Translations under genes and position numbers: made by a program
The notes under the pieces: generated by a model
Seen by the model: the letters and a program-made list of their open reading frames with translations, nothing else
The model's database searches: none
Told to the model about the DNA's origin: nothing
In this document: positions 42,674 through 51,659 of the stretch, piece after piece
How positions within the stretch are numbered: position 1 is the first letter of the stretch
Layout of the letters: each line of letters starts with the position of its first letter
Source of the DNA: Paenibacillus roseus
Lineage (GTDB): Bacteria; Bacillota; Bacilli; Paenibacillales; Paenibacillaceae
Assembly (NCBI RefSeq): GCF_016424485.1
Contig: NZ_JAELUP010000103.1
Location: forward strand, 724,772-788,771
DNA length: 64,000 nt
Direction: 5' to 3'

Positions 42674-45118
42674 ATGAGTACATTGGAACAGTTTCTGCCG
42701 GCGTTTCTTGAAGAGGTCGTCGGCGACCGCTTCGGACGCTATTCCAAATATATTATTCAGGACCGGGCGATCCCGGACGTTCGCGACGGCCTCAAGCCGG
42801 TGCAGCGTCGTATTCTGTATGCGATGTATGATTCGAACAATACGCCTGACAAACCATACCGCAAGTCTGCCAAGACGGTAGGGGATGTCATGGGCAACTA
42901 CCATCCCCACGGCGATGCTTCGATTTATGAAGGCATGGTGCGTATGGCGCAGCCTTGGAAGATGGCGCATCCGCTTGTAGACGGACACGGCAACTGGGGA
43001 TCGATGGATGATGATCCAGCTGCAGCAATGCGCTATACGGAGGCCCGCTTGTCTCCGATCGCGATGGAACTGTTGCGCGATATTGAGAAGCGCACGGTGT
43101 TGTTCAAGGATAACTTTGATAATACGACGAAGGAGCCGGTCGTGCTCCCGTCCCGTTATCCGAACCTGCTGGTTAACGGCGTTAGCGGGATTTCTGCCGG
43201 ATTCGCTACAGAGATTCCTCCGCATAACTTGCGTGAGGTTATCGACGCATGTATTGCGTTGATGAACAAGCCTGGCATGAATCTGGAAGAGATTATGGAA
43301 ATTGTAAAAGGGCCAGACTTCCCGACGGGCGGCATGATTATGGGCGGGGACGGCATTCGTGAAGCGTACACCACAGGCAAAGGCCGTATTTACGTCCGTG
43401 CTAAAACGGATATTGAGGACCTGCGGGGCGGCAAGCAGCAGATCGTTGTCACCGAAATCCCGTATCAAGTCGTTAAGTCGAGACTGGTTACGGCGATGGA
43501 GAATATTCGCATCGAGAAGAAGGTCGAAGGAATCGCCGAGGTGCGCGATGAGAGCGGACGGAACGGGACACGCATCGTTGTCGAGCTGAAGAAGGAAGCC
43601 GACGCCCAAGGCATTCTTGCTTATCTGCTGAAGAAGACGGACCTTCAAGTTACGTATAACTTCAACATGGTGGCCATTGTCAACAAGACGCCGAAGCAGC
43701 TTGGCATTATGGATATGCTCGCGGCCTACATTGATCACCAGAAGGAAGTCGTCACCCATCGGACACAGTATGAGCTGGAAAAAGCCGAGGATCGCGCGCA
43801 TGTGTTGGAAGGGCTGGTCAAAGCACTCAATTTGCTGGACGAGATTATTGTCGCGATCAAGGCATCCAAGAACCGTCAGGATGCGCAAAACAATCTCGTC
43901 GCCAAGTTTGCGTTCACAGATCGTCAGGCCGACGCTATTTTGACCCTTCAACTGTACAGATTGACGAATCTGGAGATTACGTCGCTGGAGAAGGAGCTGA
44001 AGGATATCTCTAGGAAGATTGCCATCTACAAGGCGATTCTGGAGAATGAGAAGAAGCTGCTTGGCGTTATCCGGGAGGAACTGCTGGAAATCAGGGAGAA
44101 GTACGGAATTGACCGCCGCAGTGAAATCCGCGGGGAGATTGAAGAATTGAAAGTCAATCTTGAGGTTATGGTGACACCGGAGGATGTGCTGGTCACACTT
44201 AGCCAGGACGGGTACATCAAGCGCACCAGCATGCTGTCCTTTACCCGTTCGGGCGGGGAATTGGAGAGCGCAGGCGTGAAGGAAGGGGACGTGCTCCGAA
44301 ATCTGCTTGAGGTCAATACTATTGACAGCCTGTTGCTATTTACGCGCAAAGGGCAGTATTTTGTACTGCCTGTCCATCAGATCCCTGAGTTCAAATGGAA
44401 GGAGAACGGGACGGCTGTTGTCAATGTCATCCCGCTGCCGAAGGAAGATGCGATTGTCAGCATCATTCCGGTGAAGGATTTTGAGCAAAGCGCATCGCTG
44501 GTATTTGCTACACGCAAAGGCCAGGTGAAGCGAACGGAGCTTAAAGATTACCAGTCGAACCGCTCGACAGCCATTACCGCTTGCAAGCTGGGTGAAGGCG
44601 ATGAAGTCATTACGGTTGCTTTCAGCGACAATACGAAGGATATTTTGCTCGTCAGCAAGCAGGGAATGAGCATCCGCTTCCCTGAGAGTGAAGTAAACGC
44701 TATGGGGCGTGTTGCCGCTGGCGTCAAAGGGATTCAATTAAAAGACCAGGATGAGATTGTTGCCGCTCTGTGGGTATCTGGCGATGAGGGCGAAGTGCTT
44801 GTCGTAAGCGATCTTGGTTATGGCAAACGGACACTGCTATTGGACTATCCAGTTCAAGGACGCGGCGGCAAAGGCATTCAGACCTTTGAATTCAAGGAAG
44901 GCAAGCGGATCAGGCCGAATGGCAGCGAGCTTGTCGGTGCGCTCTGGTGCAAAGAAGAAAGATGGCTGACGCTGCTGTTGCAATCCGGCGAACTGCATCC
45001 GGCTGTTTCCACAGAAAAAGCCCCTCTGGATGAGCGGCGCTCTGTTGGCAGGCTGCTGGCCGCTATGGACAAGAAGGACCGCATAACGGGCTTGTTCGTC
45101 CGGTCTGAGCAGGCGTAA
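42674..45118 (+). CDS. parC: DNA topoisomerase IV subunit A
   Basis: An 814-residue type IIA topoisomerase A subunit. The breakage-reunion domain contains RDRAIPDVRDGLKPVQRR-type helices near the start, the quinolone region YHPHGDASIYEG (about 76-87) and the catalytic tyrosine in AAMRYTEARLS (about 118). Coiled-coil then C-terminal beta-propeller blades follow (from about 490), without a GyrA box that I can recognise, which favours ParC. The residue after GD in the quinolone region is Ala82, where Staphylococcus ParC has Ser80. AGGAGG upstream sets the start. Operon with parE. Confidence 0.94.
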   Translation: MSTLEQFLPAFLEEVVGDRFGRYSKYIIQDRAIPDVRDGLKPVQRRILYAMYDSNNTPDKPYRKSAKTVGDVMGNYHPHGDASIYEGMVRMAQPWKMAHPLVDGHGNWGSMDDDPAAAMRYTEARLSPIAMELLRDIEKRTVLFKDNFDNTTKEPVVLPSRYPNLLVNGVSGISAGFATEIPPHNLREVIDACIALMNKPGMNLEEIMEIVKGPDFPTGGMIMGGDGIREAYTTGKGRIYVRAKTDIEDLRGGKQQIVVTEIPYQVVKSRLVTAMENIRIEKKVEGIAEVRDESGRNGTRIVVELKKEADAQGILAYLLKKTDLQVTYNFNMVAIVNKTPKQLGIMDMLAAYIDHQKEVVTHRTQYELEKAEDRAHVLEGLVKALNLLDEIIVAIKASKNRQDAQNNLVAKFAFTDRQADAILTLQLYRLTNLEITSLEKELKDISRKIAIYKAILENEKKLLGVIREELLEIREKYGIDRRSEIRGEIEELKVNLEVMVTPEDVLVTLSQDGYIKRTSMLSFTRSGGELESAGVKEGDVLRNLLEVNTIDSLLLFTRKGQYFVLPVHQIPEFKWKENGTAVVNVIPLPKEDAIVSIIPVKDFEQSASLVFATRKGQVKRTELKDYQSNRSTAITACKLGEGDEVITVAFSDNTKDILLVSKQGMSIRFPESEVNAMGRVAAGVKGIQLKDQDEIVAALWVSGDEGEVLVVSDLGYGKRTLLLDYPVQGRGGKGIQTFEFKEGKRIRPNGSELVGALWCKEERWLTLLLQSGELHPAVSTEKAPLDERRSVGRLLAAMDKKDRITGLFVRSEQA

Positions 45119-45125
45119 GCACATT

Positions 45126-45293
45126 TTAATCATAGGGACGATGCGGCGGATTGACTTTATCCAGCAATTCGAGCATCGCTTCCAACATGACCCGCAATGG
45201 TACAGGCTCATCAAGCCGCTCCAGCCATTGGGGGTCTTTTATTAGCCCGGATTCCACAATTCTCTTTACTACCTCCGATTTCTGAGCCTCCAT
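45126..45293 (-). CDS. Small unknown protein convergent with parC
   Basis: A 55-residue acidic helical protein (MEAQKSEVVKRIVESGLIKD, then PVPLRVMLEAMLELLDKV). GAGAGGAGG eight bases before this ATG is an excellent ribosome site, which favours this start over one eight codons earlier. A TATAAT (minus strand, 45340-45335) with TTGACA (45366-45361) lies upstream, though the spacer is 20 bases. It ends 8 bases from the parC stop. Unrecognised. Confidence 0.7.
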   Translation of the reverse strand: MEAQKSEVVKRIVESGLIKDPQWLERLDEPVPLRVMLEAMLELLDKVNPPHRPYD

Positions 45294-45334
45294 GTGGACG
45301 GCCTCCTCTCTGAGCATTCGAGCATCGTCAACAT

Positions 45335-45446
45335 ATTATACTCAAGGATATGTCTAAAGCTGTCAAAATGTTCTCTATCGTAGCGATTAATCGCGCAAAG
45401 TATTAATCCCATTAATCTTTTTTTCGACATTTTCAAATGATATAAT
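45335..45446. promoter_or_regulatory. Divergent control region between the small gene and the MarR gene
   Basis: Minus-strand TTGACA / TATAAT (20-base spacer) lie at 45366-45335. GCGATTAATCGC, a perfect 12-bp palindrome (45383-45394), is followed by two more ATTAATC copies (about 45402 and 45411). A plus-strand TATAAT sits at 45441-45446. The ATTAATC array is a candidate MarR operator. Confidence 0.45.
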
Positions 45447-45470
45447 GATCGGTAGGAGGTGGGTAATCCC

Positions 45471-45920
45471 ATGCATGCTGCTGAATTTGCAAGGCTATGG
45501 ATGAAATTCTCGAAGGAATGGAAAAATTACCTGGAGGATGCGTTAGCACCACACCTGACGGAGGGTCAGCTTAATGTACTGGAGCTGCTGCTTGAGCATG
45601 AACCGATGAAGCCTTCAGACCTGCTGAAATATTTGGAGACGACTCCCGCTGCGATTACGACCTTGCTGGACCGGATGGAAAAAGGCGGTCTGATCGCCCG
45701 TTCCAGGGACCAATCAGACCGCCGTATTGTATGGATCTCGGTAACTACAAAGGGGCTGGAGGAAGCCAAACGCGGCATGGAGCTGCGTGAAACCTACATC
45801 CAGAATGCTCTGGACCGGATTTCCGGCCACAATCAGCAATTGCTCGTTTATTTGCTCGGCAAGGTTGCGAACACAAGCAAGCCTTTTCCGGTGAGCGGAA
45901 AGATAGATTCCGCTATTTAA
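45471..45920 (+). CDS. MarR-family transcriptional regulator
   Basis: A 149-residue MarR protein: helix-turn-helix in MKPSDLLKYLETTPAAITT (about 47-65) and the wing LIARSRDQSDRRIVWISVT (about 75-93) with the conserved DxRR. Dimerisation helices flank it. ATG 45471 has AGGAGGT 10 bases upstream; an in-frame GTG at 45459 overlaps that site. The ligand and targets are not evident; no transporter or stress gene is adjacent downstream. Its end overlaps the convergent capA-like gene by 8 bases. Confidence 0.9.
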   Translation: MHAAEFARLWMKFSKEWKNYLEDALAPHLTEGQLNVLELLLEHEPMKPSDLLKYLETTPAAITTLLDRMEKGGLIARSRDQSDRRIVWISVTTKGLEEAKRGMELRETYIQNALDRISGHNQQLLVYLLGKVANTSKPFPVSGKIDSAI

Positions 45921-47160
45921 GCATGGAATTGAGCCTTTTAGTTAATAGGTTGAGAGAGCTCTCGAGCTGTTTGTAATCGCCTGCTGCGAGTCCTGGCTGA
46001 TTGCGTTTGGACAGCGTTTCCTCTACAGGGAGAATCCGATACTGGTTAAGACCGTTCTGCTTATATTTATACACCCAGGTCGGTATCGGCTCAATCTTCG
46101 TGAATTCAACTTCCCCCGTCCCGTGCTGCTTGCGTACATGAATACGGAAGATGACGCCGTAATCCTTGAAGTCGCCCTGCTGATTGGATATAAAATTTCC
46201 CATTGAATAAATAATGACAGAGCGTCTGGCGCTGCCGTCAGCATTTACAGTGTCGACAACCTCATAAGGCTGAACAACGTGGGGGTGAGAGCCTGCGATA
46301 ATATCGGCGCCCGCTTCAATGAGCTTGTGAGCGATCCGCTGTTGCTCTTCATTGGGCTGGAATTGGTATTCAATGCCGAAATGAAGATTCACCGTTATAA
46401 AATCCGCTCCCTCGGCCTTAAGCTTCTCAATATCCTCTACCATACGCTGTTCATCAATCAGGGAGACCAGATACGGCTTTCCTTCCGGAATCGGAATTCC
46501 GTTGGTGCCATACGTATACGCCAGAAATCCCATTCTGATCTCATTTTTTTCGATGATAACGGCTTGGTCCGCCTGAGCCTGAGAACTGGCCGTACCATTA
46601 TGGATCAAGCCTTGCTCCTTAAGGGCTGCAATGGTACGAATGACGCCCTTTTCGCCACGGTCCAGCGCATGGTTGTTAGCCGTGCCAACGATATTTATTC
46701 CGCTCTTTTTCAAGGCTTCCGCCATTTCTGGAGGGGCATTAAACAATGGATATCCGGTATACTTCAAATCCTCGCCGCCAAGCGGAACCTCCAGATTGAC
46801 GATGGTCCAATCTCCCTCTTCCAGAATAGGGCGGACTTGCTCGAAAAAAGGGTCAAATATATAACGTTTGCGCTTGCTGTCATAGGAACCGGGGTACTGG
46901 GGCGTATGCATCATGACGTCGCCAGCAGCAATCCATACCGCTTCCGTAGTCCGGTCCTCTTCCGGTCCGCTTGTATCCGGGGTCTCCTCAAGCGGCTGAT
47001 GGGATTCATCAGTTGGTGGATTGGCTGGTGTCTGAGTACTGTTATCGCTTGTTAGCGGCGGCCGTGATTCTCCTGGTGTCTGAGCACGAGTAGGGCCGAA
47101 GCAGGCGCTCATGACAAGCGTGAGCAAGATCACGATAACGACTGTTCGGATGAATTTCAT
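45913..47160 (-). CDS. CapA-family lipoprotein (metallophosphatase-like)
   Basis: A 415-residue lipoprotein: leader with lipobox VMSAC (Cys about 18), a long Pro/Thr-rich linker, then the PgsA/CapA domain (about 75-375). The metallophosphatase-like motifs are IAAGDVMMHTPQ, the NLEVPL region, GTANNHALDRGEKG, VNLHFGIEYQ and GSHPHVVQPYE. CapA members act in poly-gamma-glutamate or other capsule handling. No capBC is nearby, so the function is open. The ATG overlaps the stop of the pseudouridine synthase (ATGA); GAGAGGAG lies just upstream. Last gene of the response-regulator operon. Confidence 0.88.
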   Translation of the reverse strand: MKFIRTVVIVILLTLVMSACFGPTRAQTPGESRPPLTSDNSTQTPANPPTDESHQPLEETPDTSGPEEDRTTEAVWIAAGDVMMHTPQYPGSYDSKRKRYIFDPFFEQVRPILEEGDWTIVNLEVPLGGEDLKYTGYPLFNAPPEMAEALKKSGINIVGTANNHALDRGEKGVIRTIAALKEQGLIHNGTASSQAQADQAVIIEKNEIRMGFLAYTYGTNGIPIPEGKPYLVSLIDEQRMVEDIEKLKAEGADFITVNLHFGIEYQFQPNEEQQRIAHKLIEAGADIIAGSHPHVVQPYEVVDTVNADGSARRSVIIYSMGNFISNQQGDFKDYGVIFRIHVRKQHGTGEVEFTKIEPIPTWVYKYKQNGLNQYRILPVEETLSKRNQPGLAAGDYKQLESSLNLLTKRLNSMLK

Positions 47161-47909
47161 AGCGGCTCCTCTCCCAGCATCTTGCCGGTCGACTCTTCCA
47201 GCACGTCTGCATCCCATAGGCTCCATGGCTTCTCCAGCGGCGGAATACTGCGGAACAGCAGGCTCTCCCTGGTAATCGGATGATCCACCCGGATCGACGT
47301 CGACCAAAGTGCAATGTTGGAATGTCCCGACTTGCCTTGGCTGCTTCCGTATTTATGGTCGCCTGCCAGCGGACAGCCGATAGACGCCAATTGAACGCGG
47401 ATCTGATGCGGCCTGCCGGTGTGGAGTTTGACAGCGACAAGGCTGTGTTTGCCGTCCGAGGCGACAATTGCATAATCCAGCAGTGCTTCCTTGCTCCCGG
47501 TTACGGGAGATGGATAGCATGCGACTGTATTCGTGCGGCTGTCCTTAACCAGATAGTGCTTCAGCCGGTCAGCATTTTTGCCAGGGCGTCCGGTTACGAC
47601 GGCGGCATATGTTTTGTTAAAGTTCCTGGAGCGGACAGCTTCGGACATGCGTGAAGCGGCCTTTGAAGTTTTGGCAAACAGCATAACACCGCCGACTGGA
47701 CGGTCAAGGCGGTGTACGAGCCCGAGAAATACGTTCCCGGTCTTATTGTAGCGAAGCTTTAGATCCTGCTTGAGCAAGGTGAGCATATCCAGATCGCCGC
47801 TCTCGTCTTCCTGGGACGGAATGCCTGGCGGCTTGACGACAACGAGCAGATGGTTGTCTTCATACAAAATCGGGATATCCAGCGCTCCCTGCGGGTGTTC
47901 AGCCTTCAT
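47157..47909 (-). CDS. RluA-family RNA pseudouridine synthase
   Basis: A 250-residue pseudouridine synthase without an S4 domain. The catalytic Asp is in LVHRLDRPVGGVMLFAKT (about residue 70); the RluA family phrase TGRPHQIRVQLA (about 183) and GDHKYG follow. It isomerises specific uridines in rRNA or tRNA; the exact target cannot be read. The start at 47909 overlaps the methyltransferase stop (TAATG); an in-frame start 33 bases earlier would lie within that gene. Coupled to capA downstream. Confidence 0.9.
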   Translation of the reverse strand: MKAEHPQGALDIPILYEDNHLLVVVKPPGIPSQEDESGDLDMLTLLKQDLKLRYNKTGNVFLGLVHRLDRPVGGVMLFAKTSKAASRMSEAVRSRNFNKTYAAVVTGRPGKNADRLKHYLVKDSRTNTVACYPSPVTGSKEALLDYAIVASDGKHSLVAVKLHTGRPHQIRVQLASIGCPLAGDHKYGSSQGKSGHSNIALWSTSIRVDHPITRESLLFRSIPPLEKPWSLWDADVLEESTGKMLGEEPL

Positions 47910-48775
47910 TATACGGACTCCCAGCGGCCCAGGATGCCGCAAGGCAGATTCAGGCCGGACTTGGTAATCGGCAGACCAATTTCCCCGCAGGTTATCGTCC
48001 CTTTATGCTGGCTGCCGATAGTCAGGTGCAGCAGATTGTGCAGAACAGAAGGAGAGAGACCGGTTGTATAGGAATTGATCAGAACGAACAACGGATTGTC
48101 CGACAAAATGGTCTTGCATGATTCCAGGAACGGGTAAAGACTCTGCTCCAGCTTCCACATCTCGCCGCCAGGCCCGCGTCCGTAGGAAGGAGGGTCCATA
48201 ATAATTGCATCATATTTATTGCCGCGGCGCTGTTCCCGCTGAACGAACTTGAACACGTCATCAGTGATAAAACGCACGGGCCTGTCCTCCAGACCGGACA
48301 GCTTGACGTTATCTTTGGCCCACTGGACCATTCCTTTTGCGGCGTCAACATGGCAGACTTCAGCGCCGGCTGCAGCGCAAGCGACTGTCGCTCCACCGGT
48401 ATAGGCAAACAGGTTGAGGACTTTGATCGGCCGGTTGGCGTTTTGAATTTTATTCATCATCCAGCTCCAATTGACGGCCTGCTCCGGGAACAAGCCGGTA
48501 TGCTTGAAGCTGGTCGGACGAATCTGGAAACGAAGCTTGCCGTATTCAATGATCCAGCTCTCAGGCAGCTTGGTATTGTTCTGCCACTGGCCTCCGCCGG
48601 AGGAACTTCGGTGATACCAGGCATCCGCGCTCTTCCATTCCTTGACCGAAGGGTTCAGCGGCCAGATAATCTGCGGGTCTGGCCGCCGCAGTACGATATG
48701 ACCCCAGCGCTCAAGCTTGTCCCCGTCTCCTGTGTCGATTATTTCGTAATCCTTCCATTCATTAGCGATATACAT
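47909..48775 (-). CDS. Class I SAM-dependent methyltransferase, RlmI/RlmK-like
   Basis: A 288-residue methyltransferase. The SAM motif is VLNLFAYTGGATVACAAAGA (about 128-147), followed by VDAAKGMVQWAKDN, and the catalytic-loop motif IIMDPPSYGRGPGG (about 203) typical of the RlmI/RlmK group of 23S rRNA methyltransferases. An N-terminal domain WKDYEIIDTGDGDKLERWG precedes it, and there is no PUA domain. A target in rRNA is likely but not proven. The start overlaps the end of the response regulator by 14 bases, with AAGGA upstream. Confidence 0.85.
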   Translation of the reverse strand: MYIANEWKDYEIIDTGDGDKLERWGHIVLRRPDPQIIWPLNPSVKEWKSADAWYHRSSSGGGQWQNNTKLPESWIIEYGKLRFQIRPTSFKHTGLFPEQAVNWSWMMNKIQNANRPIKVLNLFAYTGGATVACAAAGAEVCHVDAAKGMVQWAKDNVKLSGLEDRPVRFITDDVFKFVQREQRRGNKYDAIIMDPPSYGRGPGGEMWKLEQSLYPFLESCKTILSDNPLFVLINSYTTGLSPSVLHNLLHLTIGSQHKGTITCGEIGLPITKSGLNLPCGILGRWESV

Positions 48776-49493
48776 GTGTAATTCCTTCCTTGGTTGCGAA
48801 TTTGTACCCGATGCCGCGGACCGTCATCACGTAGACCGGGTTAGCCGGGTCGGGTTCGATTTTTTTCCTTAAGTTGCTGATATGCACCATTAGCGTCCGG
48901 GTATCCCCGTTGCTTTCAGCCCCCCAGACGACTTCATACAAATGGTCAATTTGGACAGCCTTGTTTGGCCTTTGAGCCAGATAGGTAAGCAGGTCAAACT
49001 CCTTGACGGAGAGTGTAGCCTGACGTCCATCGATATGTACGGAACGTGCATCCAGGTCAATGATCATGCCGTCAAAGACCAGCATACATTCTTCCTGAGC
49101 GCCTTCAGCCATTGCCTTTCGTTGAAGCTCCAGCCTGCGCAGATGCGCTTTTACGCGCGCCACAAGCTGGCTTGGACTGAAGGGCTTCGTAATATAATCG
49201 TCGCCCCCGACAGTCAAACCGTGTATAATGTCGTTATCATCACTTTTACAGCTGATAAACAGAATCGGTACGCTAGAATACTTGCGCAGCTGTCGGCAAA
49301 CCTCTATGCCGTCCATATGTTTCAACAATATATCGAGGATCATTAGATCCGGTTTGACTTCCTGCTCTAGTCGGAGGGCATCGTTCCCGTTGTCAGCGAC
49401 ATGAACGGTGAAGCCCTCACGGGCCAAATAAAGACCGATCAGTTCTGTTATTTCGGGCTCGTCGTCGACGACTAAAATATGCGTCTCTTTCAT
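48762..49493 (-). CDS. OmpR-family response regulator
   Basis: A 243-residue regulator. The receiver domain has the acidic pair VVDDEPEI (about 7-13), phospho-acceptor Asp in LMILDILLKHMDG (about 54), and the conserved Lys in DDYITKPFSPSQ (about 103). A winged-helix output domain with LTYLAQRPNKAVQ and HISNLRKKIEPDP occupies about 140-235. GGAGGGG upstream sets the start. It is divergent from the 7TM histidine kinase 78 bases away, its likely partner, and is the first gene of an operon with two RNA-modification genes and capA. Confidence 0.94.
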   Translation of the reverse strand: MKETHILVVDDEPEITELIGLYLAREGFTVHVADNGNDALRLEQEVKPDLMILDILLKHMDGIEVCRQLRKYSSVPILFISCKSDDNDIIHGLTVGGDDYITKPFSPSQLVARVKAHLRRLELQRKAMAEGAQEECMLVFDGMIIDLDARSVHIDGRQATLSVKEFDLLTYLAQRPNKAVQIDHLYEVVWGAESNGDTRTLMVHISNLRKKIEPDPANPVYVMTVRGIGYKFATKEGITHVYR

Positions 49494-49519
49494 ATTTTAC
49501 CCCTCCCGCTTTCTCGACT

Positions 49520-49549
49520 ATTATAACGAATGCAGGACTATTGAAGCAA
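49520..49549 (-). promoter_or_regulatory. Promoter of the response-regulator operon
   Basis: On the minus strand TTGCTT (49549-49544), an 18-base spacer and TATAAT (49525-49520) end 27 bases before the start codon. Confidence 0.55.
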
Positions 49550-49571
49550 TTGCCTTTTTTCGGAGGAAGAC

Positions 49572-51659
49572 ATGCACAGATCATTCCTATACATACCTTT
49601 CGCAGCGGCGTTGCTCGTGCTGCTCGTCTTGCAGGGCTGTGCTGCCCCGCTGTCAGGCAAGCCGTATCAACATGCTGTCCAGGGTGAAATGGACTTGCGA
49701 GACGCCGATCTGGAGCGCGAGCCTGTCAAGCTTCAGGGGGAATGGCGGTTTTATCCCTATCGTCTGCTTGAATCCCAGTCCCTGAGTCTGGATGAACTCT
49801 ACCAGCATGTTGAGGTTCCGGGGTCATGGAACAGTTATTTGGAGACAAATTCCAGCTTTAAGAGCGGGCTTGGGTACGGTACCTATGTGCTGCGATTTCA
49901 GACTCACCCGGGCGACTATATATTGTCGCTGCGTGTCCCGAACATATCCAGCTCCTATAAGCTGTGGATAGACGGCAAGCCGATGGCTTTCGGCGGCGTT
50001 GTCGGGACGGACAAGGCATCTAGCGAGCCGGATCAACTACGGGACATCGTTCCTTTTTACAACGGGGATGGGGAGCATGAGCTCATAGTTGAGGTGTCCA
50101 ACTTTTTCCATCGGCGCGGCGGAATCTGGACCGATTTCTACCTGGGCGGCGTTGATGCGGTGAATGACATCCAGACCATTGAGGCCGCCGAGCAGATGGG
50201 GCTGTTCGGCAGTCTTTTTATGATCGGTTTTTATCATATCGGCTTGTTTGTCCTGCGAAGACAAGAGAGGTTTACACTTTATTTCGGACTGTTGTGCCTT
50301 CTCATAGCGCTAAGAATTGTCGTAGTGGGCGATGTATTCATTATGCAATGGCTACCGGTATCCTGGGAGACCTCACACAAGATTGAATACATCTCGTTTT
50401 CGCTTTCGCCGCTGTTTGGTTATTTGTACGTTTACTTTTTATTCCCTGCGGATGCTTCCAAAAGGATTGTGCGCTTGCTTGCAGTCGGCAGTTCGCTACT
50501 ATTTCTGTTTGTCCTGCTGGCGCCAGTGGAAACTTTCTCCAGGCAACTTTGGCTGTTTCAGTCTTTTGTCATTATGACCGGTTTGTTCGCACTCATTGCA
50601 CTGGTGCTGAGTGTCAAGCGTAGAAGAGCGGGCAGTCTCATCGTATTGACCGGAATGTTCGTATTTATCCTGTCTGTTATCAATGATGTTTCATTTTATA
50701 ATGAATGGTTCGGGATAAGCGATATGATTCCCGCCGGATTATTTTTCTTCATTATGATGCAGGCGTTTATTATATCCAACCGCTTCTCTCATGCCTTGCA
50801 CAAGGTCGAGGAGGTGTCGGATGAACTCAAGTCGCTCAACTTGCAGTTGGAGGAAAGAATTGCCGAACGCACCCAGGAACTGCTGCAAACAAATGAAGCG
50901 CTGGAGAAGAGCTATGAGGAACTGGAGCGTCAGGAGGGCTCAAGAAGACGGCTGCTGACGAATATCTCCCATGACCTGCGGACTCCAATGACGCTGATTC
51001 AAGGCTACCTGGAAGCGATGCAGGATGGCGTCATCAAAGACCGGCAGGAGCAGGAGCACTATGTACGGATTATGCTGGATAAGTTGAACGGCTTGAACCG
51101 GCTCATTTCCGATTTGTTCGAGCTTTCCAAGCTGGAAGCGGGACAAGTATCTTTTCACCACAACCTGGTCAGACTGGATGATTGGGTGGAACAGCTGCGA
51201 GGCTACTACATGGTAGATATAGAGGGCAGGGACATCCGCTTTAGATGCGAGTTGCTTGACACCAGCACGCAGCCGTCAGCTGTCTGGCTCTGGATCGACG
51301 AATTCCGAATGAAGCAGACACTGTCCAATCTGGTTTATAATGCGCTGACTCACATGAGTCCTGACGACGAGCTTGCACTAACGTTCCGCTACGATCAGCA
51401 GCAGGCGACTGTAGAGGTAAAAGTCGCGGATACAGGCAGCGGAATTCCACAGGAGGATTTGCCTCATATTTTCGAGCGCTTCTATAAAAACGACAAGTCC
51501 AGAAATTCTGCTCAAGGCAGCGGCAGCGGGATCGGTCTCGCAATTGTGAAGGAAATTATTGATGCTCATCGCGGTAGTATTGCTGCGGAGAGCATTTTAG
51601 GGGCGGGAAGTGTATTTACAATTACTTTGCCGGCAGAAGTCAAGGAAGTACTGAAATAA
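49572..51659 (+). CDS. 7TM-DISM sensor histidine kinase with lipobox-like N-terminus
   Basis: A 695-residue membrane kinase. The N-terminus has a leader ending in VLQGC, a lipobox-like site. An extracytoplasmic jelly-roll-type sensor (about 30-200; GEWRFYPYRLLE, VPGSWN, YKLWIDGK) is followed by seven membrane segments (about 205-405, 7TMR-DISM), a coiled coil (about 415-455), HisKA with phospho-His in LLTNISHDLRTPMT (about 463), and HATPase_c with N box NLVYNA, DTGSGIP and GSGSGIGLAI. Divergent from its likely response regulator. A carbohydrate or envelope ligand is plausible from the sensor fold but not shown. Confidence 0.92.
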   Translation: MHRSFLYIPFAAALLVLLVLQGCAAPLSGKPYQHAVQGEMDLRDADLEREPVKLQGEWRFYPYRLLESQSLSLDELYQHVEVPGSWNSYLETNSSFKSGLGYGTYVLRFQTHPGDYILSLRVPNISSSYKLWIDGKPMAFGGVVGTDKASSEPDQLRDIVPFYNGDGEHELIVEVSNFFHRRGGIWTDFYLGGVDAVNDIQTIEAAEQMGLFGSLFMIGFYHIGLFVLRRQERFTLYFGLLCLLIALRIVVVGDVFIMQWLPVSWETSHKIEYISFSLSPLFGYLYVYFLFPADASKRIVRLLAVGSSLLFLFVLLAPVETFSRQLWLFQSFVIMTGLFALIALVLSVKRRRAGSLIVLTGMFVFILSVINDVSFYNEWFGISDMIPAGLFFFIMMQAFIISNRFSHALHKVEEVSDELKSLNLQLEERIAERTQELLQTNEALEKSYEELERQEGSRRRLLTNISHDLRTPMTLIQGYLEAMQDGVIKDRQEQEHYVRIMLDKLNGLNRLISDLFELSKLEAGQVSFHHNLVRLDDWVEQLRGYYMVDIEGRDIRFRCELLDTSTQPSAVWLWIDEFRMKQTLSNLVYNALTHMSPDDELALTFRYDQQQATVEVKVADTGSGIPQEDLPHIFERFYKNDKSRNSAQGSGSGIGLAIVKEIIDAHRGSIAAESILGAGSVFTITLPAEVKEVLK

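Noticed and set aside
41379..43951. Two long minus-strand frames (434 and 436 codons) opposite parE and parC
   Set aside because: Same shadow effect; no promoter, ribosome site or domain visible.
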